In this document: piece by piece, positions 17,351-25,080 of the stretch
Numbering within the stretch: position 1 is the stretch's first letter
How the letters are laid out: every line of letters starts with the position of its first letter
DNA from: JBFGCA01 sp041567315
Lineage (GTDB): Bacteria; Acidobacteriota; Thermoanaerobaculia; Multivoradales; JAHEKO01
Direction of reading: 5' to 3'
DNA: 32,088 bases
Assembly (NCBI GenBank): GCA_041567315.1
Contig: JBFGCA010000049.1
Location: 1 to 32,088, forward strand
Notes under the pieces: model-generated
The model's input: only the letters and a program-made list of their open reading frames with translations
What the model was told of the DNA's origin: nothing
Databases searched by the model: none
Translations under genes and position numbers: made by a program

Positions 17351-18904
17351 TTAGCGGCAGGTCTTGCCGCCCGGCGGTCCCTTGCACTTGTTCGAGCAGC
17401 AGTCGGCGTCGACGGTGCAGGAGGCGCCAGCCGGGGCGCAGCTCGGGTTGGGGTCGAGGATCGGCTGGACGGCCGAGAAGTAGGCCGCGAAGGCGCCGTC
17501 CACGGTGGCGTTGCTCTCGGCGTCGCAGGGGTCGCCGACGTTGGTGCCGCAGGCGCCGGTAAGCTGTCCCACCACCTGGCCCGCGCCGTTGACCACCGGC
17601 GAGCCGCTGCTGCCGCCCTCGGTGCCGCCGACGGTGTCGGTGCTGTAGATGTAGTTGCCCCGCGGCCAGCCGCCGCAGGTGCCCTTGGTGGTGTCGACCT
17701 GCTGCGCGGAGTAGGCCTGGGGCGCACCGGCCGGGTGGCTGATCCGGTAGAGGGGCATGCCGTTGGTGAAGGCCACCGCGGTGCTGTTCCAGCCCAGGAA
17801 GGCGCTGCCGCCCGGGGCCGGCTCATTCAGCTCCATCAGCGTGTAGTCGCTGCGCTTGCCCTTGGACAGGATGACCGCCCCGAGGGTCGAGGGCACCACG
17901 CCTTCGGGGTCGTAGCAGGCGTCGCCGCAGGGGGTCGTGAACTGGAAGAACGCCTCCATCCCCGTCGCCTCGTTGTTCTTGCTGATGCAGTGGTTGGCGG
18001 TGAGGAAAAGCGGTCTGTCGGTCATCGCGTCGGTGTCGGCCAGCAGCCCGCCGCTGCAGATGTAGAGGAAGCCACCGGAGGGGAACAGGATGTGGGCCAC
18101 CGCGTCGCGGGCGGCATTGACCGCCGGGTCGGTGCCGGGGCACTCGGCGTTGAGGACGCACGGCTCGTTGAACGAGCAGAACGCCTCCCCGAACTCGGCC
18201 CCCCAGCCCAGGCGGGCCGGCAGCAGGAAGCGCGGACCGACATAGCCCACCTCCTCGATCCGGAAAGCAGGTGCCCCGGCGGTCCGGTCCGCCGCTGCCG
18301 GGCGGTGCCGCAGCTGGACGATCGCCTCGGGTCCGAACAGGGTGTGCGACCACAACTCGCCCGTGCCGCGGGCGCGGTAGGGTCCGAAGGCCTGGCCGCC
18401 CGGGTTGTAGACGTAGAGCTCGTAGCCGCGCGGCAGCGCGAGGCCGGTCAGGCGCAGCCGCACCGCGGTGGCGCCTTCGGCCCGCACCCGGGCGCTCCAC
18501 ACGAAGCCGCCGTCGGCCGTCGGCCGGACGGCCCCGTAGGGCATCGTGCGGGCGGTGCCGGCCGCCAGGTCCAGACCGGCGAAGTCGAAGGCGGCCCCCA
18601 CCGGCTTGCTGATCCCGACCAGGAGCTTGCGCTCGCCGGTGGCGGGGCTGGCGAGCAGCGCGCGCTCCTCGGCGCCGACCCGCACCAGGATCGGCCGGTC
18701 GAGCCCGGGCGCCGCCTGCTCGGCCACCAGCTGGGCGTGCAGCTCGGCCCGCTCGCGGGCCAGGGCGGCGCCGTCGAACGGCTGCGCCGAGCGCACCGTG
18801 AACGCCTCCGCCGGTCCGGCCGCGAGCGGCGCGGCGCCGACCGTCAGGCACGCCAGCAGGGCGAGGGAAAGAGCGGCGAGAGAGACCCTTCGCGTAGAAA
18901 ACAT
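17351..18904 (-). CDS. Secreted trypsin-like serine protease (S1, lysyl-endopeptidase type)
   Basis: AAAGGAG precedes ATG 18904 (MFSTRRVSLAAL), giving 517 residues; the open frame upstream to 19150 has no signal and is not used. After the signal peptide comes a propeptide-like region of about 200 residues. The mature domain begins near FCSFNEPCVLNAEC. The triad is visible: H305 in TANHC, D353 in SDYTLMEL and S433 in GGSSGSP. Several Cys pairs (CGDAC, TCGG, ACGT) fit a disulfide-rich extracellular protease. The last 30 residues (CAPAGASCTVDADCCSNKC) form a small Cys-knot-like module. Achromobacter lysyl endopeptidase and its relatives share the GGSSGSP form, but Lys specificity is inferred only. 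The neighbouring genes are surface proteins, possible substrates. Confidence 0.88.
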   Translation of the reverse strand: MFSTRRVSLAALSLALLACLTVGAAPLAAGPAEAFTVRSAQPFDGAALARERAELHAQLVAEQAAPGLDRPILVRVGAEERALLASPATGERKLLVGISKPVGAAFDFAGLDLAAGTARTMPYGAVRPTADGGFVWSARVRAEGATAVRLRLTGLALPRGYELYVYNPGGQAFGPYRARGTGELWSHTLFGPEAIVQLRHRPAAADRTAGAPAFRIEEVGYVGPRFLLPARLGWGAEFGEAFCSFNEPCVLNAECPGTDPAVNAARDAVAHILFPSGGFLYICSGGLLADTDAMTDRPLFLTANHCISKNNEATGMEAFFQFTTPCGDACYDPEGVVPSTLGAVILSKGKRSDYTLMELNEPAPGGSAFLGWNSTAVAFTNGMPLYRISHPAGAPQAYSAQQVDTTKGTCGGWPRGNYIYSTDTVGGTEGGSSGSPVVNGAGQVVGQLTGACGTNVGDPCDAESNATVDGAFAAYFSAVQPILDPNPSCAPAGASCTVDADCCSNKCKGPPGGKTCR

Positions 18905-18969
18905 TGCCAACTCCTTTCGCAAAAGCGGTCCGTAGAGGACCCTCGAATAACAGAGGCTGCTTGCCAGCC

Positions 18970-18999
18970 ACCGTACCCAACCGCGCCGATGCCCGTCAA
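18970..18999 (-). promoter_or_regulatory. Putative protease promoter
   Basis: On the - strand TTGACG (18994-18999) is followed after 18 bp by TACGGT (18970-18975), about 65 bp before the ATG. The -35 matches the consensus in five of six positions, the -10 in three. No gene is visible in the rest of 18905-19174. Confidence 0.35.
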
Positions 19000-19174
19000 G
19001 CAAATGCGCCACCACGAACCTGCCGCCCGACGAGAAAGCAGGACGCCAGGACGCCTTTCGCACAGATGATCCGGGCGTGGTGACTGCAGGGCGGGCCGAT
19101 TTTCCGGGTAGGGGCCAGAACGGGGGAGGGGGCCTGGGGTCGGTCGCCATGTGCCGGCGAACTGGAAAGAGCTG

Positions 19175-19981
19175 TCACTGCAATCTCCGCCACGTGGATC
19201 CGGCGTCTGTCCAGGGGGCCAGGCGGCGCTCGCCTCCGGGCAAGGTCTCATGGGTGCCGAGGACCAGCGCGCCACCGGGCCGGAGGGCGGTGGTGAGGCG
19301 GGCGAGGGTCGCGCGCTGGCGCGCTTCGTCGAAGTAGGTGAAGGCGAGGTTGCGACAGAGGATCAGGTCGAAGAGCCCACGAGGGGTCGGGGCGCGCAGA
19401 TCGGCGGCCACGAGGCGGACGCCGCGGCGCGCTGAGGGTCGCAGGCGGAGCCGGCCGTCCGCCTCTACCTGGAAGCCTTTGCGGAGAGGTTGCGGCAGGT
19501 CGCGGACCGCGGATTCCGGGTAGACCGCCCGCCGGGCGCGGGCGAGCTGCGCCAGGTCGAGGTCGGTGGCGAGGATCGACCAGCCGGAGATGGTGCGGCC
19601 GGCCGGCTCCAGGCGCAGCAGGAGGGCCAGCGTGTAGGGCTCTTCGCCGGCGCCGCAGCCGGCGCTCCAGATGGCGAGGAGGCGGTCGGTGGCCGCCGCG
19701 GTCAGCGCCGGCAGGACACGGTCCCGCAGGCCCTCCCAGACCCCCCGATCGCGGTAGAAGCGCGAGATGGTGATCCGGCAGAGAGGCTCGAGCCGGACCC
19801 ACTCGGCCGCGTCGCGCTCGAGCAGCTCCCGGTAGGCGGCGAAGCCCTCGAGCCCGAGCGAGCGCCAGCGGCGCCGCACCCGCTTGCAGACCTGACGGCG
19901 CACCTTGCGGAACCCCGCCCATCGCAGCCCGAGCCGCGGCAGCGCCCACTGCAGGAACCTGACGCACTCGGCGTCGCGCAC
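19175..19981 (-). CDS. CheR-type protein-glutamate O-methyltransferase
   Basis: This is a 268-residue protein starting at GTG 19981, the only start codon after the upstream in-frame stop. An N-terminal helical CheR domain (residues about 5-80: GFRKVRRQVCKRVRRR and ITISRFYRD) precedes the SAM-binding domain. The SAM motif IWSAGCGAGEEPYTLA (104-119) and the CheR motif LILCRNLAFTYFD are clear. It would methylate glutamates of a chemoreceptor-like protein using S-adenosylmethionine. No receptor, CheB, CheA or flagellar gene is in the window, so it may belong to a non-motility signalling system. GACAAT ends 6 nt before the GTG, with no Shine-Dalgarno. Confidence 0.85.
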   Translation of the reverse strand: MRDAECVRFLQWALPRLGLRWAGFRKVRRQVCKRVRRRWRSLGLEGFAAYRELLERDAAEWVRLEPLCRITISRFYRDRGVWEGLRDRVLPALTAAATDRLLAIWSAGCGAGEEPYTLALLLRLEPAGRTISGWSILATDLDLAQLARARRAVYPESAVRDLPQPLRKGFQVEADGRLRLRPSARRGVRLVAADLRAPTPRGLFDLILCRNLAFTYFDEARQRATLARLTTALRPGGALVLGTHETLPGGERRLAPWTDAGSTWRRLQ

Positions 19982-20074
19982 GCCGCCATTGTCGCGGATC
20001 GCCGGGGCGCCGCGCTCGCCAGCCGACGCGACCGACTTCCACTACGGGCTGCTGGCGATCGACGACCTGGGCGC

Positions 20075-20097
20075 GGTCCGGGGCCGGCGACCGGACC
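20075..20097 (-). terminator. Hairpin beyond the palindromic element
   Basis: GGTCCGG (20075-20081) pairs perfectly with CCGGACC (20091-20097) across a 9-nt loop, immediately after the MITE-like element in the direction of permease transcription. No T-run. Confidence 0.3.
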
Positions 20098-20098
20098 G

Positions 20099-20268
20099 TC
20101 TAGTGTCCCGTGCGGCAAGTTCCTTTACATTCGAGCGGCGCTGCATCCCGCTGGGCGGCGTTGCTCCTCGGTCGCATATAGCCTCGATATGCTCGCTCGT
20201 CACGCCTTGCCCAGCGGGCGCTTCGCCGCTCTCGATGTGACAAGGAACTTACCGCACGGAACACTAGA
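20099..20268. mobile_element. MITE-like 170-bp palindromic element
   Basis: The ends are inverted copies: left TCTAGTGTCCCGTGCGG, and the reverse complement of the right end TCTAGTGTTCCGTGCGG. Over the outer 27 bp only two positions differ, both C versus T. Similarity continues, with gaps, through ACATTCGAG/CACATCGAG, AGCGGCG and CCGCTGGGC, to a central hairpin GCATAT-AGCCTCG-ATATGC (about 20184-20202). It encodes no protein. No flanking target-site duplication beyond the CTAG ends is evident. The - strand stop codon of the permease gene lies inside the right end. Confidence 0.8.
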
Positions 20269-22591
20269 ACGGCATCAGCAGCGGGACCATGACCACGATC
20301 AGCGCGACCAGGACCACGGTCAGGGGGGTGCCGACGCGCAGGAAGTCGGCGCTGCGGTAGCCACCGAGGCCCATGACCAGGAGGTTGGCCTTGTGGCTGA
20401 AGGGGGTCATGAAGGCGGCCGAGGCGGCCAGGCTGACGCCCATCATCAGCGGGTAGGGGCTGATGCCGAGGCCCTCGGCCGAGCTCAGCACTACGGGCGT
20501 CAGCAGCACCACCGCCGGGGCGCCGTCGAGGCCCTGGCTGAGGGCGCTGGACAGCACCACCAGCGCCGCCAGCACGAAGTGCGGGCCCAGCGGCCCGGCC
20601 AGCTCGACGACGCCCGAGGCCATCAGCTCGGCGGCGCCGCTGCTCTCCATCGCCTCGCCGACCGGCAGCACCGCCGCCACCAGGAAGATGGCGCGCCACT
20701 CGATGACCCGGTAGGCCTCCTCCATCTTGAGCGCTCCGGAGAGGATGACCAGCGAGGCGGCGGCGAAGGCGGCGACCTGGATCGGCTGCAGACCGCTGAC
20801 TACCAGGCCGACCATCAGCAGCAGGCCGCCGAGCGCGAACGGCGCCTTGCGGGTGCGCCGCTCGGGGGCCTCCTCGCTGAGGGTGATGAAGTCGGGGTCG
20901 GCGGCGATCAGGCGCAGCTTGTCCTTGTGGCCGCGGAGCAGCAGGCCGTCGCCGACCCGCAGCGGGAGCAGCGCGAGGCCTTCGCGGATCGGTTGGCCTT
21001 CGCGCCACACCCCCAGCACCTGGAGGCCGTAGCGCTCGCGGAACTCGAGCGCCGCCAGGGTGTGGCCGGCGAGCCGCGAGCGCGGTGAGACCGCCGCCTC
21101 GACCAGCCCCACGTGTTCGGTCTCGAGACTGGCCTCGACCCCACGCGACTCCATGCGGACGTTGCCGAGCGCCACCAGCCCGGTGATCCGCGCCCGCTCG
21201 CCGGAGACCAGCAGCCGGTCGCCGGGGCGGAGCACGGTCTCCGGCGTCGCCTGGACCGGGTCCTCGTTCTCGCGGGCGATGGCGACGACGGTGAGGCCGG
21301 TGAGCTGGCCCACCCGGCTGCGGGCGACGGTGTGGCCGGCCAGCCCCGACCCCTCCGGGATGGTGAGCGCGAAGAACGGCTGCTCCTGGAGATGCCGCAG
21401 CGCCTCGACCCCCAGCTCCAGCACCTCGAGGTCGGGTAGGGCGGCGAGCGCGGCCACCTGGGGCTCGCCGCCCAGCCCGAAGAGCACGTCGCCGCTCTCG
21501 ACCGCGACGCTCCCCAGCCGCTCGCGGAAGACCTCGCCGCCGCGCTCCAGGGCCACCACCATGACCCCGAAGCGCTCCCGGAAACCCAGCTGGCTCAGGG
21601 TCTTGCCGGCGAACTGCGAGCCCTCGGCCACCCGCCCGCGGAGGCCGCTCAGGCCGCGGGGCGTCGCCAGGTCGCGGGCCGCGGCCTCCTCGACCTCGAG
21701 CCCCTTGACCGCCAGCAGCTTCTGGAGGTCGCTCAACCGCCCCTGGACCAGCAGCTCGTCGCCGCCGCGGAGCCGGGTGTCGGCGGTCGGCGTCAGGTCC
21801 TGCTCGCCTTCGCGGACGATGGCGAGGATCTGGCCGCCCAGCGCGGTGCCCAGCCGGGTCTCGCCCAGGGTGACGCCGTCCAGCCGCGAGTCCTTGGGCA
21901 CCTTGAGCGCGAAGGTGCTCTCGCTCAGCCGGTAGAGCTCGGCCAGGTTGGGCCCCTGGGCGACCCGCTCGGCGAGGCTGCCGCGCGGCAGCAGCCGGCG
22001 CCCCAGGGTGATCATGAACAGCACCCCCACCGCCAGCAGCGAGAGGCCGAAGGGCGTGAAGTCGAACAGCCCGAACGGCTCGAGCCCGCGGTCGCGGAGC
22101 ATGGCGCCGGCCAGGATGTTGGGGGGCGTGCCGACCAGGGTGGTGGTGCCGCCGAGGATGGCGCCGAAGGACAGCGGCATGAACAGGCGCGCCGGCGACA
22201 GCCCGGCGCTGCGGCCGAGGCTGGCCACCGCCGGCATCAGCACCGCGGTGGCGGCGATGTTGTTCATGAAGGCCGACAGCACCCCGGCCGCCACCATCAC
22301 CGTGATCATCAGCGGCACCTCGCGGCCGCCCACCCAGCGGTGGATGCGCGACCCCAAAGCGTCCGCCATCCCGGTCTGGAGCAGCGCCGCGCCGATGATG
22401 AACACCGACAGCATGGTGATCACCGCCGACGAGGCGAAGCCGGCGAACGCCCGCTCGGGCGCCACGTAGCCGGTGAAGATCAGCAGGATGAGACCCAGAA
22501 ACGCCGTCAGGTCGATCGGCAGCTTCTCGGTCAGGAACAGCCACACCATCCCCGCCAGCACCGCCAGCAGGAACCCGATCTCCAGGGTCAT
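20264..22591 (-). CDS. SLC13/DASS-family permease with four RCK_C (TrkA-C) domains
   Basis: This is a 775-residue protein starting at ATG 22591. Membrane spans occupy residues about 1-190 and 585-775, typical of the split SLC13-like fold. Family signatures are visible: FMNNIAATAVLMPAV, LGGTTTLVGTPPNI in the first half, and LSQGLDGAPAVVLLTPV and FMTPFSHKANLLVMGLGGY in the second. The cytoplasmic loop holds four RCK_C-like domains, with starts near residues 218, 312, 399 and 501 (for example SRLDGVTLGETRLG, SQFAGKTLSQLGFRERFG, SGLAGHTVARSRVG, SRLAGHTLAALEFRERYG). Substrate is probably an anion such as sulfate or a dicarboxylate, not determined here. TAAGAT ends 7 nt before the ATG, overlapping the XRE gene's stop. 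Confidence 0.9.
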   Translation of the reverse strand: MTLEIGFLLAVLAGMVWLFLTEKLPIDLTAFLGLILLIFTGYVAPERAFAGFASSAVITMLSVFIIGAALLQTGMADALGSRIHRWVGGREVPLMITVMVAAGVLSAFMNNIAATAVLMPAVASLGRSAGLSPARLFMPLSFGAILGGTTTLVGTPPNILAGAMLRDRGLEPFGLFDFTPFGLSLLAVGVLFMITLGRRLLPRGSLAERVAQGPNLAELYRLSESTFALKVPKDSRLDGVTLGETRLGTALGGQILAIVREGEQDLTPTADTRLRGGDELLVQGRLSDLQKLLAVKGLEVEEAAARDLATPRGLSGLRGRVAEGSQFAGKTLSQLGFRERFGVMVVALERGGEVFRERLGSVAVESGDVLFGLGGEPQVAALAALPDLEVLELGVEALRHLQEQPFFALTIPEGSGLAGHTVARSRVGQLTGLTVVAIARENEDPVQATPETVLRPGDRLLVSGERARITGLVALGNVRMESRGVEASLETEHVGLVEAAVSPRSRLAGHTLAALEFRERYGLQVLGVWREGQPIREGLALLPLRVGDGLLLRGHKDKLRLIAADPDFITLSEEAPERRTRKAPFALGGLLLMVGLVVSGLQPIQVAAFAAASLVILSGALKMEEAYRVIEWRAIFLVAAVLPVGEAMESSGAAELMASGVVELAGPLGPHFVLAALVVLSSALSQGLDGAPAVVLLTPVVLSSAEGLGISPYPLMMGVSLAASAAFMTPFSHKANLLVMGLGGYRSADFLRVGTPLTVVLVALIVVMVPLLMPF

Positions 22592-22601
22592 TCCGCGGAT
22601 C

Positions 22602-22820
22602 TTAGCCCGGCCAGCCTCTCCCGGCGTCGCCGTCGGGCGAGAAGATGGCTTCGATCGGCTGCTCGAAGAGGCGGGCGATGCTGAAGGCCAGCGGCAGGCT
22701 GGGGTCGTACTTGCCGGTCTCGATGGCGTTGACGGTCTGGCGCGAGACCTCGAGCTCCTCGGCCAGCCGGGCCTGCGTCCAGTCGCGCTCGGCGCGGAGC
22801 ACCTTGAGCCGGTTCTTCAC
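22602..22820 (-). CDS. XRE-family HTH transcriptional regulator (72 aa)
   Basis: GTG 22820 overlaps the TGA of the upstream membrane-protein gene in a GTGA, so translation is coupled. The product is nearly all one helix-turn-helix of the XRE/Cro-CI type: LKVLRAERDWTQARLAEELEV, recognition helix SRQTVNAIETGKYDP, then SLPLAFSIARLFEQPIEAIF. It is the usual size of one-domain YozG-like regulators. These commonly repress their own operon together with a partner membrane protein. The paired inverted repeats upstream at 23271-23332 are candidate binding sites. Confidence 0.9.
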   Translation of the reverse strand: MKNRLKVLRAERDWTQARLAEELEVSRQTVNAIETGKYDPSLPLAFSIARLFEQPIEAIFSPDGDAGRGWPG

Positions 22821-23248
22821 GCGTACCTCCGGGCGCCGAGCAGGACCCCGACGGCGTAGGCGACGAACATCACCACCGTGATGCCCGAGATGTCGGCCTT
22901 GAAGACGACGCCGGCGTCTTCAAGGAGCTCGTAGCCGACCGCCACCACCACGCCGACGCCAAACCCGAGGGCTAGCGCGTCGAGCTGGATCTTGCGCTGC
23001 AGCTCGTAGGCGCGGCGCAGGAACCGGGTGAAGGCCACCAGCATGGCGACTCCGAACAGGCTGGGCAGGACCGCCAGGGCGACCGCCGGGGCGCCCTCGG
23101 GGATCCAGGTCCGCTTGAAGGCCATGCTGGCCACGACGAAGGCGAGCTGCCACAGGAACAGCCACCTCACCACCAGCCACTGGTTCCGCAGGTCGCGCGC
23201 CGTCAGCTCTCCGCAGGCCTTCAGGAACAGGTTACTGGTCTTCGTCAT
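22817..23248 (-). CDS. Four-helix inner-membrane protein paired with XRE regulator
   Basis: ATG 23248 has GGAG 8 nt upstream (complement of 23257-23260); the longer reading to 23275 lacks this. The product is 143 residues. Four hydrophobic helices are visible: about 30-50 (VVRWLFLWQLAFVVASMAF), 58-82 (VALAVLPSLFGVAMLVAFT), 94-116 (LALGFGVGVVVAVGYELL) and 120-140 (ISGITVVMFVAYAVGVLLG). Small four-TM proteins in two-gene operons with one-domain XRE regulators are widespread; the biochemical role is generally unknown. No conserved catalytic residues are recognised. The gene's TGA overlaps the regulator's GTG start. Confidence 0.8.
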   Translation of the reverse strand: MTKTSNLFLKACGELTARDLRNQWLVVRWLFLWQLAFVVASMAFKRTWIPEGAPAVALAVLPSLFGVAMLVAFTRFLRRAYELQRKIQLDALALGFGVGVVVAVGYELLEDAGVVFKADISGITVVMFVAYAVGVLLGARRYA

Positions 23249-23270
23249 GGTCGTGTCTCCTTGTCTAGAA

Positions 23271-23332
23271 GTCAAGCTTGCTTGACTAGCGGAGAGTAAA
23301 GCATCCTGGACTTGATGTCAAGTCTGCTTGTC
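23271..23332 (-). promoter_or_regulatory. Promoter with paired operator-like repeats for the membrane protein/XRE operon
   Basis: On the - strand TTGACA (23316-23321, perfect -35) and TACTCT (23293-23298) are 17 bp apart. Site 1, GTCAAGCTTGCTTGAC (23271-23286), is an inverted repeat with 7-bp arms near the expected transcription start. Site 2, ACTTGATGTCAAGT (23310-23323), has 6-bp arms and covers the -35. A second look shows direct copies GTCAAG-N3-GCTTG at 23271 and 23317, 46 bp apart. An autorepressor is the natural reading. Confidence 0.65.
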
Positions 23333-23407
23333 CTGCCTCTCGAAACCGCCCCGGGCACCGAGCCTTCAACCGACGGTCGCGAGATACTGGGGCCGGAGTC
23401 CATGGTC

Positions 23408-24199
23408 ATGGGGTCGGTCCTCCTCTACGCGGGTTTCACGGTGGGACTTGCCGGTGCGCTCTCGCTGGTCCGGCCGCTCGGCTTTCTCGGCATCCCGACC
23501 CGGGAGCGGGCGGCGATCTTCGTCGGGCTGGGGCTGCTTCTCATCGTGGCCGCCGCCCTGCTGCCGGCGCCGCTGCGCCGCGCGGCGGCGATGCGGACCC
23601 AGCTCGACCGGTTCATCCCCGCCTGGCAGTTCGCCGAGCGCCACGAGATCCTGGTCCGCGCGCCACCCCAGCGGGTGGAACAGGCGGTGCGCGCCGTCCC
23701 GGCGCGCGAGATCCGGCTCTTTCTCCTCCTCACCTGGATCCGCCGGCCGCGGCTGCCGTCGAGTGACGTTCCGGCCGACATCCTGGCGCCGCCGGCCGAC
23801 CGGCCGATCCTCGACGTCGCCCTGGGCTCCACCTTCCTGCTGCTGGCCGAGGAGCCGGCGCGGGAGATCGTCATCGGCACTCTGGTCATGGTGCCCCCCG
23901 AGCTGCGCCGCCTACCGCCCGCCGAGCGCCGGCGCTGGCGCGCCGCCCTCTCCTCCGCCGACTTCAAAGACCTCGCCGACCCCGGCTACGCCAAGGCGGC
24001 GATGAACTTCCGGATGGTCGACCAGCGCGACGGCACCACCCGCCTGGTCACCGAGACCCGCGTCTTCGCCACCGACCCGGCGACCCGCCGCCGATTCGCC
24101 CTCTACTGGCGGGCGATCTACCCGGGCTCCAGCCTGATCCGCTACGGCTGGCTCGCCGCCATCCGCGATCGCGCCCTGCGCAACGTGGAGGCCGGCTGA
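23408..24199 (+). CDS. Membrane-anchored SRPBCC-like protein of unknown function
   Basis: ATG 23408 has GGAG 9 nt upstream (23395-23398); ATG 23402 is an alternative only 3 nt from it. The product is 263 residues. Two membrane segments lie at about 1-20 and 34-52 (GSVLLYAGFTVGLAGALSLV and AAIFVGLGLLLIVAAALLP). The rest is an alpha/beta domain with the pattern of START/SRPBCC proteins: FAERHEILVRAPPQRVEQAV, REIVIGTLV, then AAMNFRMVD and TETRVFATDPATRRRFALYW, ending with IYPGSSLIRYGWLAAI. Such domains bind hydrophobic ligands, but no ligand is known here. The gene is divergent from the XRE operon and shares its intergenic region. Confidence 0.7.
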   Translation: MGSVLLYAGFTVGLAGALSLVRPLGFLGIPTRERAAIFVGLGLLLIVAAALLPAPLRRAAAMRTQLDRFIPAWQFAERHEILVRAPPQRVEQAVRAVPAREIRLFLLLTWIRRPRLPSSDVPADILAPPADRPILDVALGSTFLLLAEEPAREIVIGTLVMVPPELRRLPPAERRRWRAALSSADFKDLADPGYAKAAMNFRMVDQRDGTTRLVTETRVFATDPATRRRFALYWRAIYPGSSLIRYGWLAAIRDRALRNVEAG

Positions 24200-24302
24200 A
24201 GCCGGCCGAAGCGCGAAGATCCTCCGCCGGTCCGGCCGGCGGTACGTCACCGCCTTCCCGGTGAGGGTGAGGAGCGACGAGATGGTGACGGCTGCGGCCT
24301 CG

Positions 24303-24695
24303 TCAGCTCACGCTCGGCAGCCACCGGGCGTCCCCGAGTCGCCGATCCACGGTGGCGAGCGTGAGGCCGTAGACCAGGGCGGTGGCCGCCAGGAACCGGT
24401 CGGCGGGATCGCGGTGGGGGAGGTCGACCTCCAGACTGCGGAGCGCGATCTCGCGGGTCAGCGCCGCCTCCCGCAGCGGGAACGTCTCGGTGGCCAGGGC
24501 CACCCAGCTCCGGTAGTCGGACTCGATCCGCACCCGGCCTCGCCGGGCCAGCATCCCCAGCTCCCACACCGAGACCGGCGACAGCCGGCACGCCTCCGGG
24601 GAGTCGTCGATCTTCGCCTGCAGGCGCTTCGGCAGACGCCGGGAACCCGTCAGGTACCAGAACCAGACGTGGGTGTCGAGCAGCAGGGCGCTCAG
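24303..24695 (-). CDS. PIN-domain toxin (VapC-like), apparent CTG start
   Basis: The reading frame enters at CTG 24695, which overlaps the antitoxin stop as CTGA. No ATG, GTG or TTG lies nearby in frame. GGGAGG sits 7 nt upstream of this CTG, inside the antitoxin's last codons. The product would be 130 residues. The four PIN acidic residues are present: D7 (LLLDTHVW), E45 (VSVWELG), D99 (DPADRFLAATAL) and D117 (ATVDRRL). PIN toxins are Mg-dependent ribonucleases that cut RNA, and the antitoxin blocks the active site. The gene is therefore likely functional if CTG initiation works; the open frame upstream to 25295 runs antisense through other genes and is not used. Confidence 0.85.
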   Translation of the reverse strand: MSALLLDTHVWFWYLTGSRRLPKRLQAKIDDSPEACRLSPVSVWELGMLARRGRVRIESDYRSWVALATETFPLREAALTREIALRSLEVDLPHRDPADRFLAATALVYGLTLATVDRRLGDARWLPSVS

Positions 24696-24928
24696 CGCAG
24701 CGCCTCCCAGTCCTCGGGCGCCAGCGGCTCGAGGATGTCCTCCACCTCCTCGGCGGTCCCCGCCAGCGCGCCGAAGGCGCTGGCCGCTGAGGTCTGCGGC
24801 GGTGGCGGCACCACCTGCGCGATCGGCACGCCCCGTTTGGTGACGAGGATCGGCTCCCCCGTCCGGCGCACCCGCTCGAGCAGCGCCAGGCAGGTGGCCT
24901 TGAACTTGGAGATCGCGACGGTAGCCAT
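24692..24928 (-). CDS. Phd/YefM-family antitoxin
   Basis: This 78-residue protein starts at ATG 24928. The N-terminus MATVAISKFKATCLALLERV followed by TGEPILVTKRGVPIAQVV is the Phd/YefM DNA-binding fold; the C-terminal 35 residues (AFGALAGTAEEVEDIL, LAPEDWEALR) are the toxin-binding tail. The family represses its own operon, better with bound toxin. The toxin gene overlaps by 4 bp at the stop. The ATG lies 6 nt after a TAAGAT box, with no Shine-Dalgarno, suggesting a leaderless transcript. Confidence 0.9.
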   Translation of the reverse strand: MATVAISKFKATCLALLERVRRTGEPILVTKRGVPIAQVVPPPPQTSAASAFGALAGTAEEVEDILEPLAPEDWEALR

Positions 24929-24934
24929 GGAAGA

Positions 24935-24958
24935 ATCTTATCATGGTCCATGACCATG
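24935..24958 (-). promoter_or_regulatory. -10 box and operator of the first toxin-antitoxin operon
   Basis: TAAGAT (24935-24940 on this strand) ends 6 nt before the antitoxin ATG. Directly upstream lies the inverted repeat CATGGTC-CAT-GACCATG (24942-24958). It would overlap bound RNA polymerase, fitting antitoxin autorepression. No clear -35 was found. Confidence 0.6.
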
Positions 24959-24983
24959 GTCTTATTGGACACGCCGCGGAGCG

Positions 24984-25004
24984 TCTGCCCAACCCCAGGG
25001 CAGA
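24984..25004 (+). promoter_or_regulatory. Hairpin upstream of the intradiol-like gene
   Basis: TCTGCCC (24984-24990) pairs with GGGCAGA (24998-25004) over a 7-nt loop. CGTCTG (24982-24987) can instead pair with CAGACG (25017-25022). It lies between the divergent toxin-antitoxin operon and the dioxygenase-like gene. Confidence 0.3.
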
Positions 25005-25080
25005 ATCTGCGTAGAACAGACGACGGGGCCGAACCAGTGGCCCGGCACCGCGGAGGCAGGGAACCAGGAGGCAAGCTGGC

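Noticed and set aside
19998..20100. Short + strand frame DFHYGLLAIDDLGAVRG before the palindromic element
   Set aside because: It could be a gene remnant but is only about 35 residues, without a start or family match.
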